In this document: positions 51,719 through 59,982 of the stretch, one piece after another
Layout of the letters: each line of letters opens with the position of its first letter
How positions within the stretch are numbered: position 1 is the first letter of the stretch
Source of the DNA: Trueperella bernardiae
Lineage (GTDB): Bacteria; Actinomycetota; Actinomycetes; Actinomycetales; Actinomycetaceae
Length of the DNA stretch: 64,000 nucleotides
Reading direction: 5' to 3'
Assembly (NCBI RefSeq): GCF_001469025.1
Contig: NZ_LNIZ01000006.1
Coordinates: 1 to 64,000, forward strand
Position numbers and translations under genes: made by a program
The notes under the pieces: generated by a model
Databases searched by the model: none
What the model saw: only the letters and a program-made list of their open reading frames with translations
What the model was told of the DNA's origin: nothing

Positions 51719-51744
51719 GGGCGGCCCTGCGGGGTCGCCCGTTT
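51719..51744 (+). terminator. rho-independent terminator of mdh
   Basis: GGGCGGCCC (51719-51727) pairs with GGGTCGCCC (51732-51740), with one wobble, and is followed by GTTTTC. It starts 16 bases after the stop. Confidence 0.8.
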
Positions 51745-51831
51745 TCGTATGCCTGCCTACCGGGGGAGGGCCTGTAGGCTGGGCGTGAGGACGATCGGCG
51801 TGGCAGGGCCACGCAGCAGAGCGGAGGGAAC

Positions 51832-52440
51832 GTGGACAGGTCCGAGGAACAGTTTGAGCGCATGCGCGCCAGCCAGCTCTACCGCGTGGAGGGCCACGCC
51901 TTCGACGTCGCCTTCGAGCGCTCGATGCGCCTTCAAGACGAAATCAACGCCCTGCCCACCGGCGACATGGAGGCGATCGCGGACCTGGCCCGCCAGCTCT
52001 TCGGCACGTTCGGCGACGGCGCCGCCATCCGCACCCCCGTCCACTGCGACTATGGCGCCCACACCCACATCGGGGAGGGCGCGTTCATCAACTTCGACTG
52101 CGTCTTCCTGGACGTGGCCGATATTGTGATCGGCAAGAACTGCCAGATCGCCACGCGGGTCCAGTTCATCACCGCCGAGCACCCGCTCGAGCCCACCCCA
52201 CGGCGGGAGGGCTGGGAGTCGGGCCGGCCGATCACGATCGGCGACAACGTGTGGCTCGGCGCCGGCGTCATCGTCCTGCCCGGCGTGACGATCGGGGACA
52301 ACACGGTGGTGGGCGCCGGTGCGGTGGTCACGAAGGACCTGCCGGCCAACGTCATCGCGGTGGGCACCCCGGCGCGCGTGTTGCGCCCGCTTCCGGACGA
52401 CGCCGCTTCGGCAGAGCTGGTGCCCGAGCACCTACTCTAG
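51832..52440 (+). CDS. hexapeptide-repeat O-acetyltransferase (maltose/nodulation acetyltransferase type)
   Basis: The 202-residue protein has the maltose-acetyltransferase N-terminal helical part (RMRASQLYRVEG) and a left-handed beta-helix of hexapeptide repeats (IGEGAFINFDCVFLDVADIVIGKNCQIAT, ITIGDNVWLGAGVIVLPGVTIGDNTVVGAGAVVTKDLPANVIAVGTPARVLR). This is the LacA/NodL/Maa group, which transfers acetyl from acetyl-CoA to a sugar hydroxyl. The catalytic His is probably in the FITAEHPLEP segment. The start is a GTG with GCGGAGGGAA upstream. The acceptor sugar is unknown. Confidence 0.9.
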   Translation: MDRSEEQFERMRASQLYRVEGHAFDVAFERSMRLQDEINALPTGDMEAIADLARQLFGTFGDGAAIRTPVHCDYGAHTHIGEGAFINFDCVFLDVADIVIGKNCQIATRVQFITAEHPLEPTPRREGWESGRPITIGDNVWLGAGVIVLPGVTIGDNTVVGAGAVVTKDLPANVIAVGTPARVLRPLPDDAASAELVPEHLL

Positions 52441-52457
52441 GGCGAATATTTCTTACT

Positions 52458-52500
52458 CGCGTGTGGCCCCGAGTCCGCAACGGATTCGGGGCCACACGCG
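52458..52500 (+). terminator. strong hairpin terminator after the acetyltransferase gene
   Basis: Arms 52458-52477 and 52481-52500 pair over 20 positions (CGCGTGTGGCCCCGA and following) with one G-T wobble and a three-base loop, starting 18 bases after the stop. Confidence 0.8.
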
Positions 52501-52501
52501 T

Positions 52502-52740
52502 GTTTGTCAAATCCTGCCTCCTGGCTTTGCGCCAAGTCTTGAACGCCTCCAATTTGGCTTTATTGCAGGAGTTTCTAGGGGTGGACGGGTTCCGTCCGTA
52601 ATCCTGGGAGCTTTGGGCCGTTAATCACATTTTTGCTCCCGTAGGGTCGTAGGTACACAGGTCAATCGGTGATTCGTCATCCACCAACAGTGAAGTTGGC
52701 CGGAATTATTACCTGCTCCATCGCCTAGAGAGTTGACACA
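52502..52740 (+). other. intergenic region before the carnitine-type cluster
   Basis: Apart from short unconvincing reading frames I see no gene here. It must carry the promoter of the first transporter gene. The ATG at 52741 is preceded only by a weak GAGAG. No clear regulator site was found. Confidence 0.5.
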
Positions 52741-54120
52741 ATGAACAAGAAAAACGAAGTACGAGCACAGGACTTGTCCCGCGGGCGGCGGTTCTTCCTC
52801 CTGACCCTCGTCTCCATGGGTAGCTCGATCATCTACACCCCTGCCTACCTCAAGAACGTCTTCTACGATCCGCTGATGGAGGCGCTTGACGTCACAAATG
52901 CCCAGCTCGGCCAGTTCCTCTCGGCTTACGCGATCACTGCGCTGATCTGCTACTTCCCCTCGGGCGTGATCGCGGACAAGGTGCGCGTGCGCACGCTGTC
53001 CTGGGTCGGCTTCATGCTGACAGCGGCACTGACTTTCGTCTACGCCACGTTGCCGTCGGTGGGAACGCTCATGATGGTCTTCGTGGGAATGGGTATCTCG
53101 ACGATTCTCATCTGGTGGGGTATTCGCTTCAAGCTGGTTCGCCTCATCTCGGAGGAAGAAGAGTACTCGAAGAACATCGGTATTTCCTACGGCCTGTACG
53201 GCGCTGCTGGCCTAGCGGTTGGCCTCATCTGCCTTCTGTTTATCAAGTACATCGCCAGTGCCACGGACTCGATGCGGTGGATGCTCATCTTCCTGGGCGT
53301 GCTCATCTTTGTGCTCGGCCTTCTGTCTTTCCTCATCCCCAAGTTCGAAGGCGAGATTGCCGACAGCTCTCAGGGATTCAACCTCTCCGAGGTGGGCATG
53401 GCGCTGAAGAGCCCCGTGGTGTGGATGGCCGCGGCGATCATGTTCTTCGTGTACTTCTACTACACGGGCGTCACCTACACCACCCCCTACCTCTCCTCGG
53501 TTATGGGTGCCTCGATCGGCATCGTCTCGCTCGTGTCAATCGTCCGCCAGTACGGCGTCACCCTCCTGTCCGGCCCGGCCTTCGGCTTCCTTGCCAAGGG
53601 CGCGGGTAGCCCGACCCGCGTTATTGGCTGGGGCTCGGTGGTCGCCGTCATCGCCCTCGTGACGATCGCCTTCCTCCCGGCGGGAGCCGCGATGGCTGTC
53701 GTCGCCGCAATCATCGCAATCCTGCTCGGCTTCATTGCCAACGGCGTGTTCGGCATCGTTTCCTCGGCACTGACCGAGGGCAAGGTCCCGCTCACGATCT
53801 TCGGTACGGCGACGGGCGTCCTGTCGGTGATCGGCTTTGCCCCGGATACGTTCTCCTCCATTTGGTTCGGAGCCCTCATCGATAACAAGGGCAACGATGC
53901 CTACGTGGAGATCTTCATGATCCTCGCCGGTGCGGCGATTCTCGCCACCGCGTTCTCTTTCCTCCTCCACTTCTACGTGAAGAAGAACGAGAAGAAGCTT
54001 GAGGCCGCCCAGCTGACAGCGGCCGCGGAGGCCCAGGGCATTTCGCTGGAGGAAGCCGCTGACCTGGTCGGCGTCGATGAGGGCGTCGTCGCGGACGCCA
54101 GCGAGGACCTCGAGGGCTAG
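52741..54120 (+). CDS. MFS transporter, first gene of the carnitine-type cluster
   Basis: A 459-residue major facilitator protein with about 12 helices, beginning RRFFLLTLVSMGSSIIYTPAYLK. The inter-helix loop between helices 2 and 3 reads GVIADKVRVR, a form of the G-x3-D-(R/K)-x-G-R-R motif. The C-terminal tail is acidic and Ala-rich. Substrate is not evident from sequence. It is followed six bases on by an Aes-like esterase and then caiA, caiB and caiC, so uptake of a carnitine-like or acylated betaine compound, or exchange against its reduced product, is a reasonable inference. It occupies the position of caiT but belongs to a different transporter family. Confidence 0.8.
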   Translation: MNKKNEVRAQDLSRGRRFFLLTLVSMGSSIIYTPAYLKNVFYDPLMEALDVTNAQLGQFLSAYAITALICYFPSGVIADKVRVRTLSWVGFMLTAALTFVYATLPSVGTLMMVFVGMGISTILIWWGIRFKLVRLISEEEEYSKNIGISYGLYGAAGLAVGLICLLFIKYIASATDSMRWMLIFLGVLIFVLGLLSFLIPKFEGEIADSSQGFNLSEVGMALKSPVVWMAAAIMFFVYFYYTGVTYTTPYLSSVMGASIGIVSLVSIVRQYGVTLLSGPAFGFLAKGAGSPTRVIGWGSVVAVIALVTIAFLPAGAAMAVVAAIIAILLGFIANGVFGIVSSALTEGKVPLTIFGTATGVLSVIGFAPDTFSSIWFGALIDNKGNDAYVEIFMILAGAAILATAFSFLLHFYVKKNEKKLEAAQLTAAAEAQGISLEEAADLVGVDEGVVADASEDLEG

Positions 54121-54126
54121 ATTGTC

Positions 54127-55104
54127 ATGAAAAGACTCGATGTGCCTGCTCTGTGGAGCAAGGCGATGGGCGCGGCGATTGCCAAGCAGGACCAGATTGC
54201 TGCTGGCCTGTACGCACCCGGCCAAACCCTCGCGCAGATGCGGGAAGGGTACCTCACGGAACGCCGGTTCTGGAACGAGGGTGGGCCCGCGATGGCCTCG
54301 ACCGAGGATGCTGGCATCCCCACGTCGCACGGCGAGGTTGGGGTGCGCATCTACCGGCCCACTGACGGCACGCTCCCCATCATCTTCTACATCCACGGAG
54401 GCGGATTCGCCCTCGGCAACCTCGACACCCACGATCGCATTTGCCGCAACATCGCCGACGAAGCGGGCGCGGCCGTCGTCGCGATCGACTACACGCTCTC
54501 CCCGGAAGCCAAGTTCCCGCAGGCCATCGAGGAATGCGCGCAGGTGGTCCAATACGTGCGCTCTCACGCCAAGACATGGGACCTCGATAGCGGAGACATC
54601 TCCTTCGCTGGCGATTCCGGCGGGGCGAACATGTCGATTGCGACCTACCTCTACCTGCGCGACGTGATGAACGACGCCGGCGGCGTGCGCTGCTTCCTGC
54701 TGTACTACGGCTGGTTCGGGCTGAAGGATAGCGTGTCCATCCGCCTCTACGGAGGCGTGTGGGACGGCCTGACGCCGGAGGACTTCTCCATGTACAAGCA
54801 GCTGTACATCACGCGCGAGGCCGACCTCGATTCGCCCTACCTCAACATCTTCAACGCCGACCTCGAAGGCCTTCCGCCGGCTTACATCTGCGCAGCGGAG
54901 CTCGATCCGCTCCTCGACGACTCGCGGTTGCTGGCAAAGATCTACGAGACGCAGGGCGTGAGCCACGAACTCGAGGTCGTGCCCGGAGTGATCCACGCAT
55001 TCCTCCACCACGGGCGAATGCTAGATGCGGCACGCCAGGTGATGGCGCATGGCGGCACATTCTTTACATCGATCCCTTCACCAACCCACCCAACTGGAAA
55101 GTAG
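54127..55104 (+). CDS. aes: Aes-like acetyl esterase (alpha/beta hydrolase, HSL family)
   Basis: The 325-residue enzyme has the oxyanion-hole motif YIHGGGFALGNLDTHDR, the nucleophile elbow FAGDSGGAN (Ser), and the acid and base segments AAELDPLLDDSRLL and GVIHAFLHHGRM. From memory it follows E. coli acetyl esterase Aes closely along its length, including IDYTLSPEAKFPQAIEE and GGVWDGLTPEDFSMY. Aes cleaves short-chain esters. In this cluster an attractive substrate would be an O-acylcarnitine such as acetylcarnitine, releasing carnitine for CaiC/CaiB; that is inference. It lies six bases after the transporter and six bases before caiA, so it is clearly part of the operon. Confidence 0.85.
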   Translation: MKRLDVPALWSKAMGAAIAKQDQIAAGLYAPGQTLAQMREGYLTERRFWNEGGPAMASTEDAGIPTSHGEVGVRIYRPTDGTLPIIFYIHGGGFALGNLDTHDRICRNIADEAGAAVVAIDYTLSPEAKFPQAIEECAQVVQYVRSHAKTWDLDSGDISFAGDSGGANMSIATYLYLRDVMNDAGGVRCFLLYYGWFGLKDSVSIRLYGGVWDGLTPEDFSMYKQLYITREADLDSPYLNIFNADLEGLPPAYICAAELDPLLDDSRLLAKIYETQGVSHELEVVPGVIHAFLHHGRMLDAARQVMAHGGTFFTSIPSPTHPTGK

Positions 55105-55109
55105 GAACA

Positions 55110-56243
55110 ATGGATTTCTCATTGACAGAAGAACAGCAACTGATGGCCGACACGTTCGTCGAGCTCATGGAGTCGCGCGCATGGGAGACGTACTTCAATG
55201 AGTGTGACGAGAACAAGGAATACCCGCAGGAGTGGGTTGAGGCCCTGTGCGAACTCGGCTTCGATCGCATCCTCCTGCCCGAGGAGTACGAGGGGCTTGG
55301 GCTCGGCTGGCAGGAACTGACCGCGGTCTACGAGGCGCTCGGGCGCATGGGCGGCCCCACGTACGTGCTCTACCAGCTGCCGGGCTGGGGCACGATCATC
55401 CGCGAGGGCAGTGAGGAACAGAAGGCCACCATGTTCGAGTTCCTCGGCTCTGGCAAGCAGATGCTGAACTACGCCATGACCGAGCCGAGCGCGGGTTCGA
55501 ACTGGGACGACATGCGGACCACCTACACGCGCCGGGACGGCAAGATCTACCTCAACGGTCACAAGACCTTCCAGACCTCCGGCATGAAGGTTCCCTACCT
55601 GGTGGTCATGGCGCGCAACGCAGAGGACATGTCCGTCTACTCGGAGTTCTTCGTCGACATGACGAAGGCCGGGATTACGCGCGAGCCGCTCAAGAAGCTC
55701 GGCCTGCGCATGGACTCGCTCGCCGAGGTCTACTTCGACGACGTCGAGCTCGACGAGTCCGACTTCTTCGGCATCGAGGGCGGCGCGTTTAAGCGCGGCG
55801 TCCAGGACTTCGATCTCGAGCGTTTCCTCGTGGCCCTGACCAACTACGGCCAGGCCTACTGCGCATTCGAAGACGCGGCCAAGTACGCCAACCAGCGCAT
55901 CCAGGGTAAGGAAGCCATCGGGCGCACCCAGCTCATCCAGCTGAAGATGGCCGACATGATGATCGCCATCACCAACATGCGCAACATGCTCTACGAAATC
56001 GCGTGGAAGCACGACAACGGCCGCCTCGGCCGGGGTGACTGCTCGATGGCCAAGTACTACTGCTCGCAGGCCTCTTCGATGGTCATCGACCAGGCGCTGC
56101 AGATCCTGTCCGGAGTTGGCATCACCGGCGAGCACCGCGTCCAGCGTTTCTACCGCGACATCCGCGTGGACCGCGTGTCGGGTGGCACGGACGAGATGAT
56201 GATCCTCGCCGCCGGCCGCGCCGCTCTCAAGGAATACCGCTAA
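55110..56243 (+). CDS. caiA: crotonobetainyl-CoA reductase-like acyl-CoA dehydrogenase CaiA
   Basis: The 377-residue flavoprotein begins MDFSLTEEQQLMADTFVELM and tracks E. coli CaiA along its length: TYVLYQLPGWGT, TYTRRDGKIYLNGHKTF, LKKLGLRMDSLAEVYFDDVE, ERFLVALTNYGQAYCAFEDA and DIRVDRVSGGTDEMMILAAGRA. CaiA reduces crotonobetainyl-CoA to gamma-butyrobetainyl-CoA using electrons from the FixAB flavoprotein. At the place where most acyl-CoA dehydrogenases carry the catalytic Glu (EGT), it has GGT, as I recall for E. coli CaiA. I choose the ATG at 55110 (AGGAACA upstream); the open frame upstream overlaps the esterase gene. caiB follows after a 22-base gap. Confidence 0.9.
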   Translation: MDFSLTEEQQLMADTFVELMESRAWETYFNECDENKEYPQEWVEALCELGFDRILLPEEYEGLGLGWQELTAVYEALGRMGGPTYVLYQLPGWGTIIREGSEEQKATMFEFLGSGKQMLNYAMTEPSAGSNWDDMRTTYTRRDGKIYLNGHKTFQTSGMKVPYLVVMARNAEDMSVYSEFFVDMTKAGITREPLKKLGLRMDSLAEVYFDDVELDESDFFGIEGGAFKRGVQDFDLERFLVALTNYGQAYCAFEDAAKYANQRIQGKEAIGRTQLIQLKMADMMIAITNMRNMLYEIAWKHDNGRLGRGDCSMAKYYCSQASSMVIDQALQILSGVGITGEHRVQRFYRDIRVDRVSGGTDEMMILAAGRAALKEYR

Positions 56244-56265
56244 AGGACCGAGGAAGGAAGTCATC

Positions 56266-57474
56266 ATGGAAACCGTGAAGCCCTCGTTCGGAGTACTTGA
56301 CGACGTCAAGGTCCTGTACTCCGCCGTGGAAATCGCAGCCCCGTCCGCCGCCGAGATCATGGCCGAGTGGGGAGCAGACGTCACCTGGATGGAGAACATC
56401 TGGACCGGTGATTCCGTGCGCGACACGAAGTGGGTCAAGGAGATGGAACGTCGCAACCAGCGCTCGATTTCCCTCCACCCCTTCTCCGATGAAGGCAAGG
56501 AGATCATCGCCAGGCTCGTCAAGGACGCCGACATCTTCATCGAATCCTCCAAGGGCCCCGCGTGGGCGCGCAAGGGGATCACCGACGAGTGGCTGTGGGA
56601 GATCAACCCCAAGCTCGTCATCGTTCACGTGTCCGGCTTCGGGCACTGGGGTGATGAGCAGAAGGTCAACGCCGCGGCCTACGACCTGACGGTCGCCGCC
56701 TACGCGGGCCTCGTCGCCCAAAACGGCACTCCCGAGCTGCCCACCAACCTCCACCCGTACACTGCCGACTACGTCAACTCGCTCATGGTGGTCTCCTCCG
56801 CGCTCGCGGCCTTGCACAAGGCCCAGATCACGGGCCAGGGCGAATCGATCGATCTTGCCATGTATGAGACGGCGCTGCGCGTGGGTACCTACTACATGAT
56901 GGATTACCTCAACGACGGCGTGAAGTACCCGCGCCCGGGTGGCCGCCATCAGAATCTGTGCGCGATTGGCATCTACGAGTGCGAGGACGGGTTCCTCGGA
57001 CTGTGCTGCTACGGAGTCGACCAGAACAAGTACCTGCTCGAGACCATCGGCCTGGGCGAGCTGTGGGGAACCGAGGAGTACCCGGAGGATACCTCCGCGC
57101 TGTGGCTTGACGGGCCGAAGGCGGATCTCATCCAGGAGCGCCTCACCGAGTACCTCAAGACTCAAAAGCGCTACGACGTCGAGCGCGACTTTTCCGCCCA
57201 CCGCATCGCCGCCCAGGTGGTGATGGAGTTCGAAGACATCCTCGCGGAAGACCATGTGGCCAAGCGTGAGAACTTCATCGAGTGGGAGAACGCGGATGGC
57301 GTGAAGGTGCGCGGCTTGAACACCGTGCCGAAGTTTGCGCGTAATCCTGGCGGATTCTGGCGGCCGATGCCCCCGCTCGGCGGGGACACGCGAGACGTCC
57401 TCGAGCGGGCCGGCTTCTCCGAGGAGGACATCGAGCGGTTCGCGAAGTCGGGCAAGGTCAAGTTCGCCAACTAG
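56266..57474 (+). CDS. caiB: carnitine-type CoA transferase CaiB
   Basis: A 402-residue class III CoA transferase. It moves CoA between betaine acyl groups (in E. coli, from gamma-butyrobetainyl-CoA to carnitine or crotonobetaine). The catalytic Asp168 lies in HPYTADYVNSL, the equivalent of Asp169 in E. coli CaiB. The segments EIAAPSAAEIMAEWGADV, DIFIESSKGPAWARKGITDE and GQGESIDLAMYE also match. The length is the same as the E. coli protein. GGAAGGAAG precedes the ATG. It lies between caiA and caiC, as in enterobacteria. Confidence 0.92.
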   Translation: METVKPSFGVLDDVKVLYSAVEIAAPSAAEIMAEWGADVTWMENIWTGDSVRDTKWVKEMERRNQRSISLHPFSDEGKEIIARLVKDADIFIESSKGPAWARKGITDEWLWEINPKLVIVHVSGFGHWGDEQKVNAAAYDLTVAAYAGLVAQNGTPELPTNLHPYTADYVNSLMVVSSALAALHKAQITGQGESIDLAMYETALRVGTYYMMDYLNDGVKYPRPGGRHQNLCAIGIYECEDGFLGLCCYGVDQNKYLLETIGLGELWGTEEYPEDTSALWLDGPKADLIQERLTEYLKTQKRYDVERDFSAHRIAAQVVMEFEDILAEDHVAKRENFIEWENADGVKVRGLNTVPKFARNPGGFWRPMPPLGGDTRDVLERAGFSEEDIERFAKSGKVKFAN

Positions 57475-57510
57475 CGAGCGCGGACACGATGAACAGATTG
57501 GAGGTGTGAG

Positions 57511-59034
57511 GTGATTACTCAAGCGCAGGGGCTGACGTTGTTTGACATCTGGGACAGCCAGGTGCGGTTGCGGCCGCAGGCGGAGTTTCTCGTCTACGAA
57601 GACCACGCGTGCGATACCGTGCGGACCTGGACCTACCGGGAGTTCGACGAGGAGATCAACCGCACCTCCAATCTGTTCTTGTCCCGGGGAATCGGGGCCG
57701 GTGACGCGGTTGCCGTCCAGCTCAACAACTGCCCCGAGCTCATCGAGTGCATCTTCGCACTGTGCCGGATCGGCGCGATCTACGTGCCGATCCACCCGGA
57801 GTACACCGTGGAAGAAGCCAGGACGATCATGGCCGATTGCGATGCGCACACGCTCGTGATCGAGCAGTGCTTCTTGGATTTCGACCCGGCTTACGGCGAG
57901 GGGCTCGACACGATCGTGGTTGGGGGAGACTGTGTCGATGTGTGCTTCACACAGCTCAAGCAGACCCAGGCCATCACCGCTCCCGCTCGGCGCGTTGAAC
58001 CGATGCCGATCATGGAGATCCTCTACACGTCAGGGACGACGTCGGCGCCGAAGGGCGTGATGATCACCGAGCAGAACTTCGTCTTCTCGGGGTACTACGT
58101 CAACTGGCAACTCCAGATGCGCGAAACCGACAGGTACGTGACGACGATGGCGGCAAGCCACGTCAACATGCAGCTCAGCGCGCTGGCACCTGTTGTGACG
58201 GCGGGTGCCACGCTGGTCCTGCTGCGCCGATACTCGGCCAGGCGCTTCTGGACGCAGGTGCGCAAGCATGGCGGGACCCTCGTGCAGGCCATGGCCATGA
58301 TGGCGAAGACCATGATGGCTCAGCCGGTGAGCCCGGGTGAGACCGAGCACGACGTGCGGGAGGTCCACTACTTCCTGCCCATGTCAGCCGCGGACAAGGA
58401 GCGTTTCGAAGCTCGCTTCAACGTGCGCCTGCTCAACAACTACGGCTCGACCGAGGACCTGGTGGGGGTGGTGACGGACTATCCCACCGGGCCCCGCAAC
58501 TGGCCATCGATCGGCCGTGTCGGCCCCGGCTACAACGCGCGGATCATGGGTGACGACGGCGAGCTCGGGCCCGGCCAGGTGGGCGAGATCCAGATCCAGG
58601 GGGTGCCCGGCGTGTCGCTCATGGCGGGCTACTGGAAGAAGCCCGAGCTCACGGCGCAGACCCTCGTGGACGGCTGGCTGCCCACCGGCGATTTCGGTTA
58701 CGTCGATGAGGAGGGGTGGATCTACTTCACCGACCGTCACACCGACATCATCAAGCGCTCGGGGGAGAACATCTCGTGCGCCGAGGTCGAATCGGTCCTC
58801 GCCCGTTACCCGGGAATCGCTGAGGTGGCGGTGGTCGGCGTCGAGGACTCGATTAGGGATCAGGCCGTCAAGGCCGCGATTGTCGCCGAGCCCGGGGCCA
58901 GGATCGACGTCGATGACCTCACCGAGTTTTGCCGGAGCTATTTGGCCTACTTCAAGATCCCCACCGTTATCACCTTCCTCGACGCCCTTCCGCGCGGCAC
59001 GTACGGAAAAGTCCTCAAGTCAGAACTCAAGTAG
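57511..59034 (+). CDS. caiC: carnitine/crotonobetaine-CoA ligase CaiC
   Basis: A 507-residue acyl-adenylate-forming enzyme. Core motifs: ILYTSGTTSAPKGVMITEQN (A3), LLNNYGSTEDLVGVV (A5), DGWLPTGDFGYVDEEGWIYFTDR (A7-A8), IKRSGENISCAEVES, and the C-terminal Lys in PRGTYGKVLKSELK. It tracks E. coli CaiC at EINRTSNLFLSRGI, EILYTSGTTS and SIRDQAVKA. It would activate carnitine, crotonobetaine or a similar betaine with ATP and CoA. The start is a GTG with GGAGG upstream. Confidence 0.9.
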   Translation: MITQAQGLTLFDIWDSQVRLRPQAEFLVYEDHACDTVRTWTYREFDEEINRTSNLFLSRGIGAGDAVAVQLNNCPELIECIFALCRIGAIYVPIHPEYTVEEARTIMADCDAHTLVIEQCFLDFDPAYGEGLDTIVVGGDCVDVCFTQLKQTQAITAPARRVEPMPIMEILYTSGTTSAPKGVMITEQNFVFSGYYVNWQLQMRETDRYVTTMAASHVNMQLSALAPVVTAGATLVLLRRYSARRFWTQVRKHGGTLVQAMAMMAKTMMAQPVSPGETEHDVREVHYFLPMSAADKERFEARFNVRLLNNYGSTEDLVGVVTDYPTGPRNWPSIGRVGPGYNARIMGDDGELGPGQVGEIQIQGVPGVSLMAGYWKKPELTAQTLVDGWLPTGDFGYVDEEGWIYFTDRHTDIIKRSGENISCAEVESVLARYPGIAEVAVVGVEDSIRDQAVKAAIVAEPGARIDVDDLTEFCRSYLAYFKIPTVITFLDALPRGTYGKVLKSELK

Positions 59035-59056
59035 ATACAGTGAAAGGAATTGAACA

Positions 59057-59935
59057 ATGACGATCAAGACCGAGATGGTTGGACAGACCTTTGGTCCGTT
59101 CATCCGCGAATACACCTTCCGTGATCTTGAGCTATTTGCCCTGGGTTGCGGTGCGGGAATTGACGGCCGCGATGGCCTGGAGTACCTCAACGAGAAGGAC
59201 GAGCGCAACCCGCAGCTCAAGGTCCTGCCGATGTTTGGAGCCATGCTCATCGTTGATTCGGAAGTGACCCGGACCATCGACTACGGCTATAACTACGCCG
59301 GCTCCCTGCACTGGGGGTTCGACATCCGCTTCCACCAGCCGATCACGAAGATGGCCGACACCGTGCAGACCAAGGTCAAGCTCGAAGGACTCTACGACCG
59401 CGGTGAGGGGCGGGGCCTGCTCGCCCAGCATATCGGCGACACCTACGATTCGGACGGCAACCTCCTGTTCACGAACGAGTCCTGGGACTGCCTCATTTAC
59501 GACGGCGGCTGGGGCGGCCCGGCCGCGCCGAAGGACATCGTTGACATGCCCGAGCGCGAGCCGGATGTCGAGGTGGCCGAGCGCATTCCTGAGAACCAGG
59601 CGCTGATCTACCGCCTGTCGGGTGACTACCACCCGCAGCATATCGACTGGGATTACGCGGCAGCCAACGGCGAACCGCGCCCGATCCTCCACGCGATCTC
59701 GTATGCGGGCATTGTCATGCGCCACGCGATCAACGAGTTCATGCCGGGCGAACCGGAGCGCATCAAGCGTTTCAAGACCCGCATCACCTCGCCCGTCCAC
59801 CCGGGCACCACGCTGAAGACCCAGCTGTGGAAGGTCGGCCCCGGCGAACTGCGCTTCCGCCTGGTCGACGTCGACGTCGAAGAGACGGGCGCGAAGCCGC
59901 ACCTGAACTGGGGAATCATCGAATTCGAAGAGTAG
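59057..59935 (+). CDS. MaoC-type double-hotdog enoyl-CoA hydratase
   Basis: The 292-residue protein looks like the hydratase-2 group (MaoC double hotdog, as in the peroxisomal multifunctional enzyme). The motif YRLSGDYHPQHID (185-197) keeps the catalytic Asp190 and His195. The usual Asn two residues after the Asp is His192 here, a change from the consensus SGD-x-NP-x-H. The N-terminal hotdog half has FALGCGAG and YNYAGSLHWGFDIRFHQPI. It sits where E. coli has caiD, a crotonase-fold hydratase of unrelated structure. Its probable role is adding water to, or removing it from, the CoA ester made by CaiB/CaiC. AAAGGAAT precedes the ATG. Confidence 0.82.
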   Translation: MTIKTEMVGQTFGPFIREYTFRDLELFALGCGAGIDGRDGLEYLNEKDERNPQLKVLPMFGAMLIVDSEVTRTIDYGYNYAGSLHWGFDIRFHQPITKMADTVQTKVKLEGLYDRGEGRGLLAQHIGDTYDSDGNLLFTNESWDCLIYDGGWGGPAAPKDIVDMPEREPDVEVAERIPENQALIYRLSGDYHPQHIDWDYAAANGEPRPILHAISYAGIVMRHAINEFMPGEPERIKRFKTRITSPVHPGTTLKTQLWKVGPGELRFRLVDVDVEETGAKPHLNWGIIEFEE

Positions 59936-59982
59936 AACGCGTTGGATCCCATGAGTGGGTCGAGCCAAAGAAAGGAGTAACC

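Noticed and set aside
52640-52700. Shared regulator motif between the first transporter promoter and the tetR-fixA region (GTACA...CAG)
   Set aside because: The match needs gaps and is only a few bases long; not distinguishable from chance by eye.
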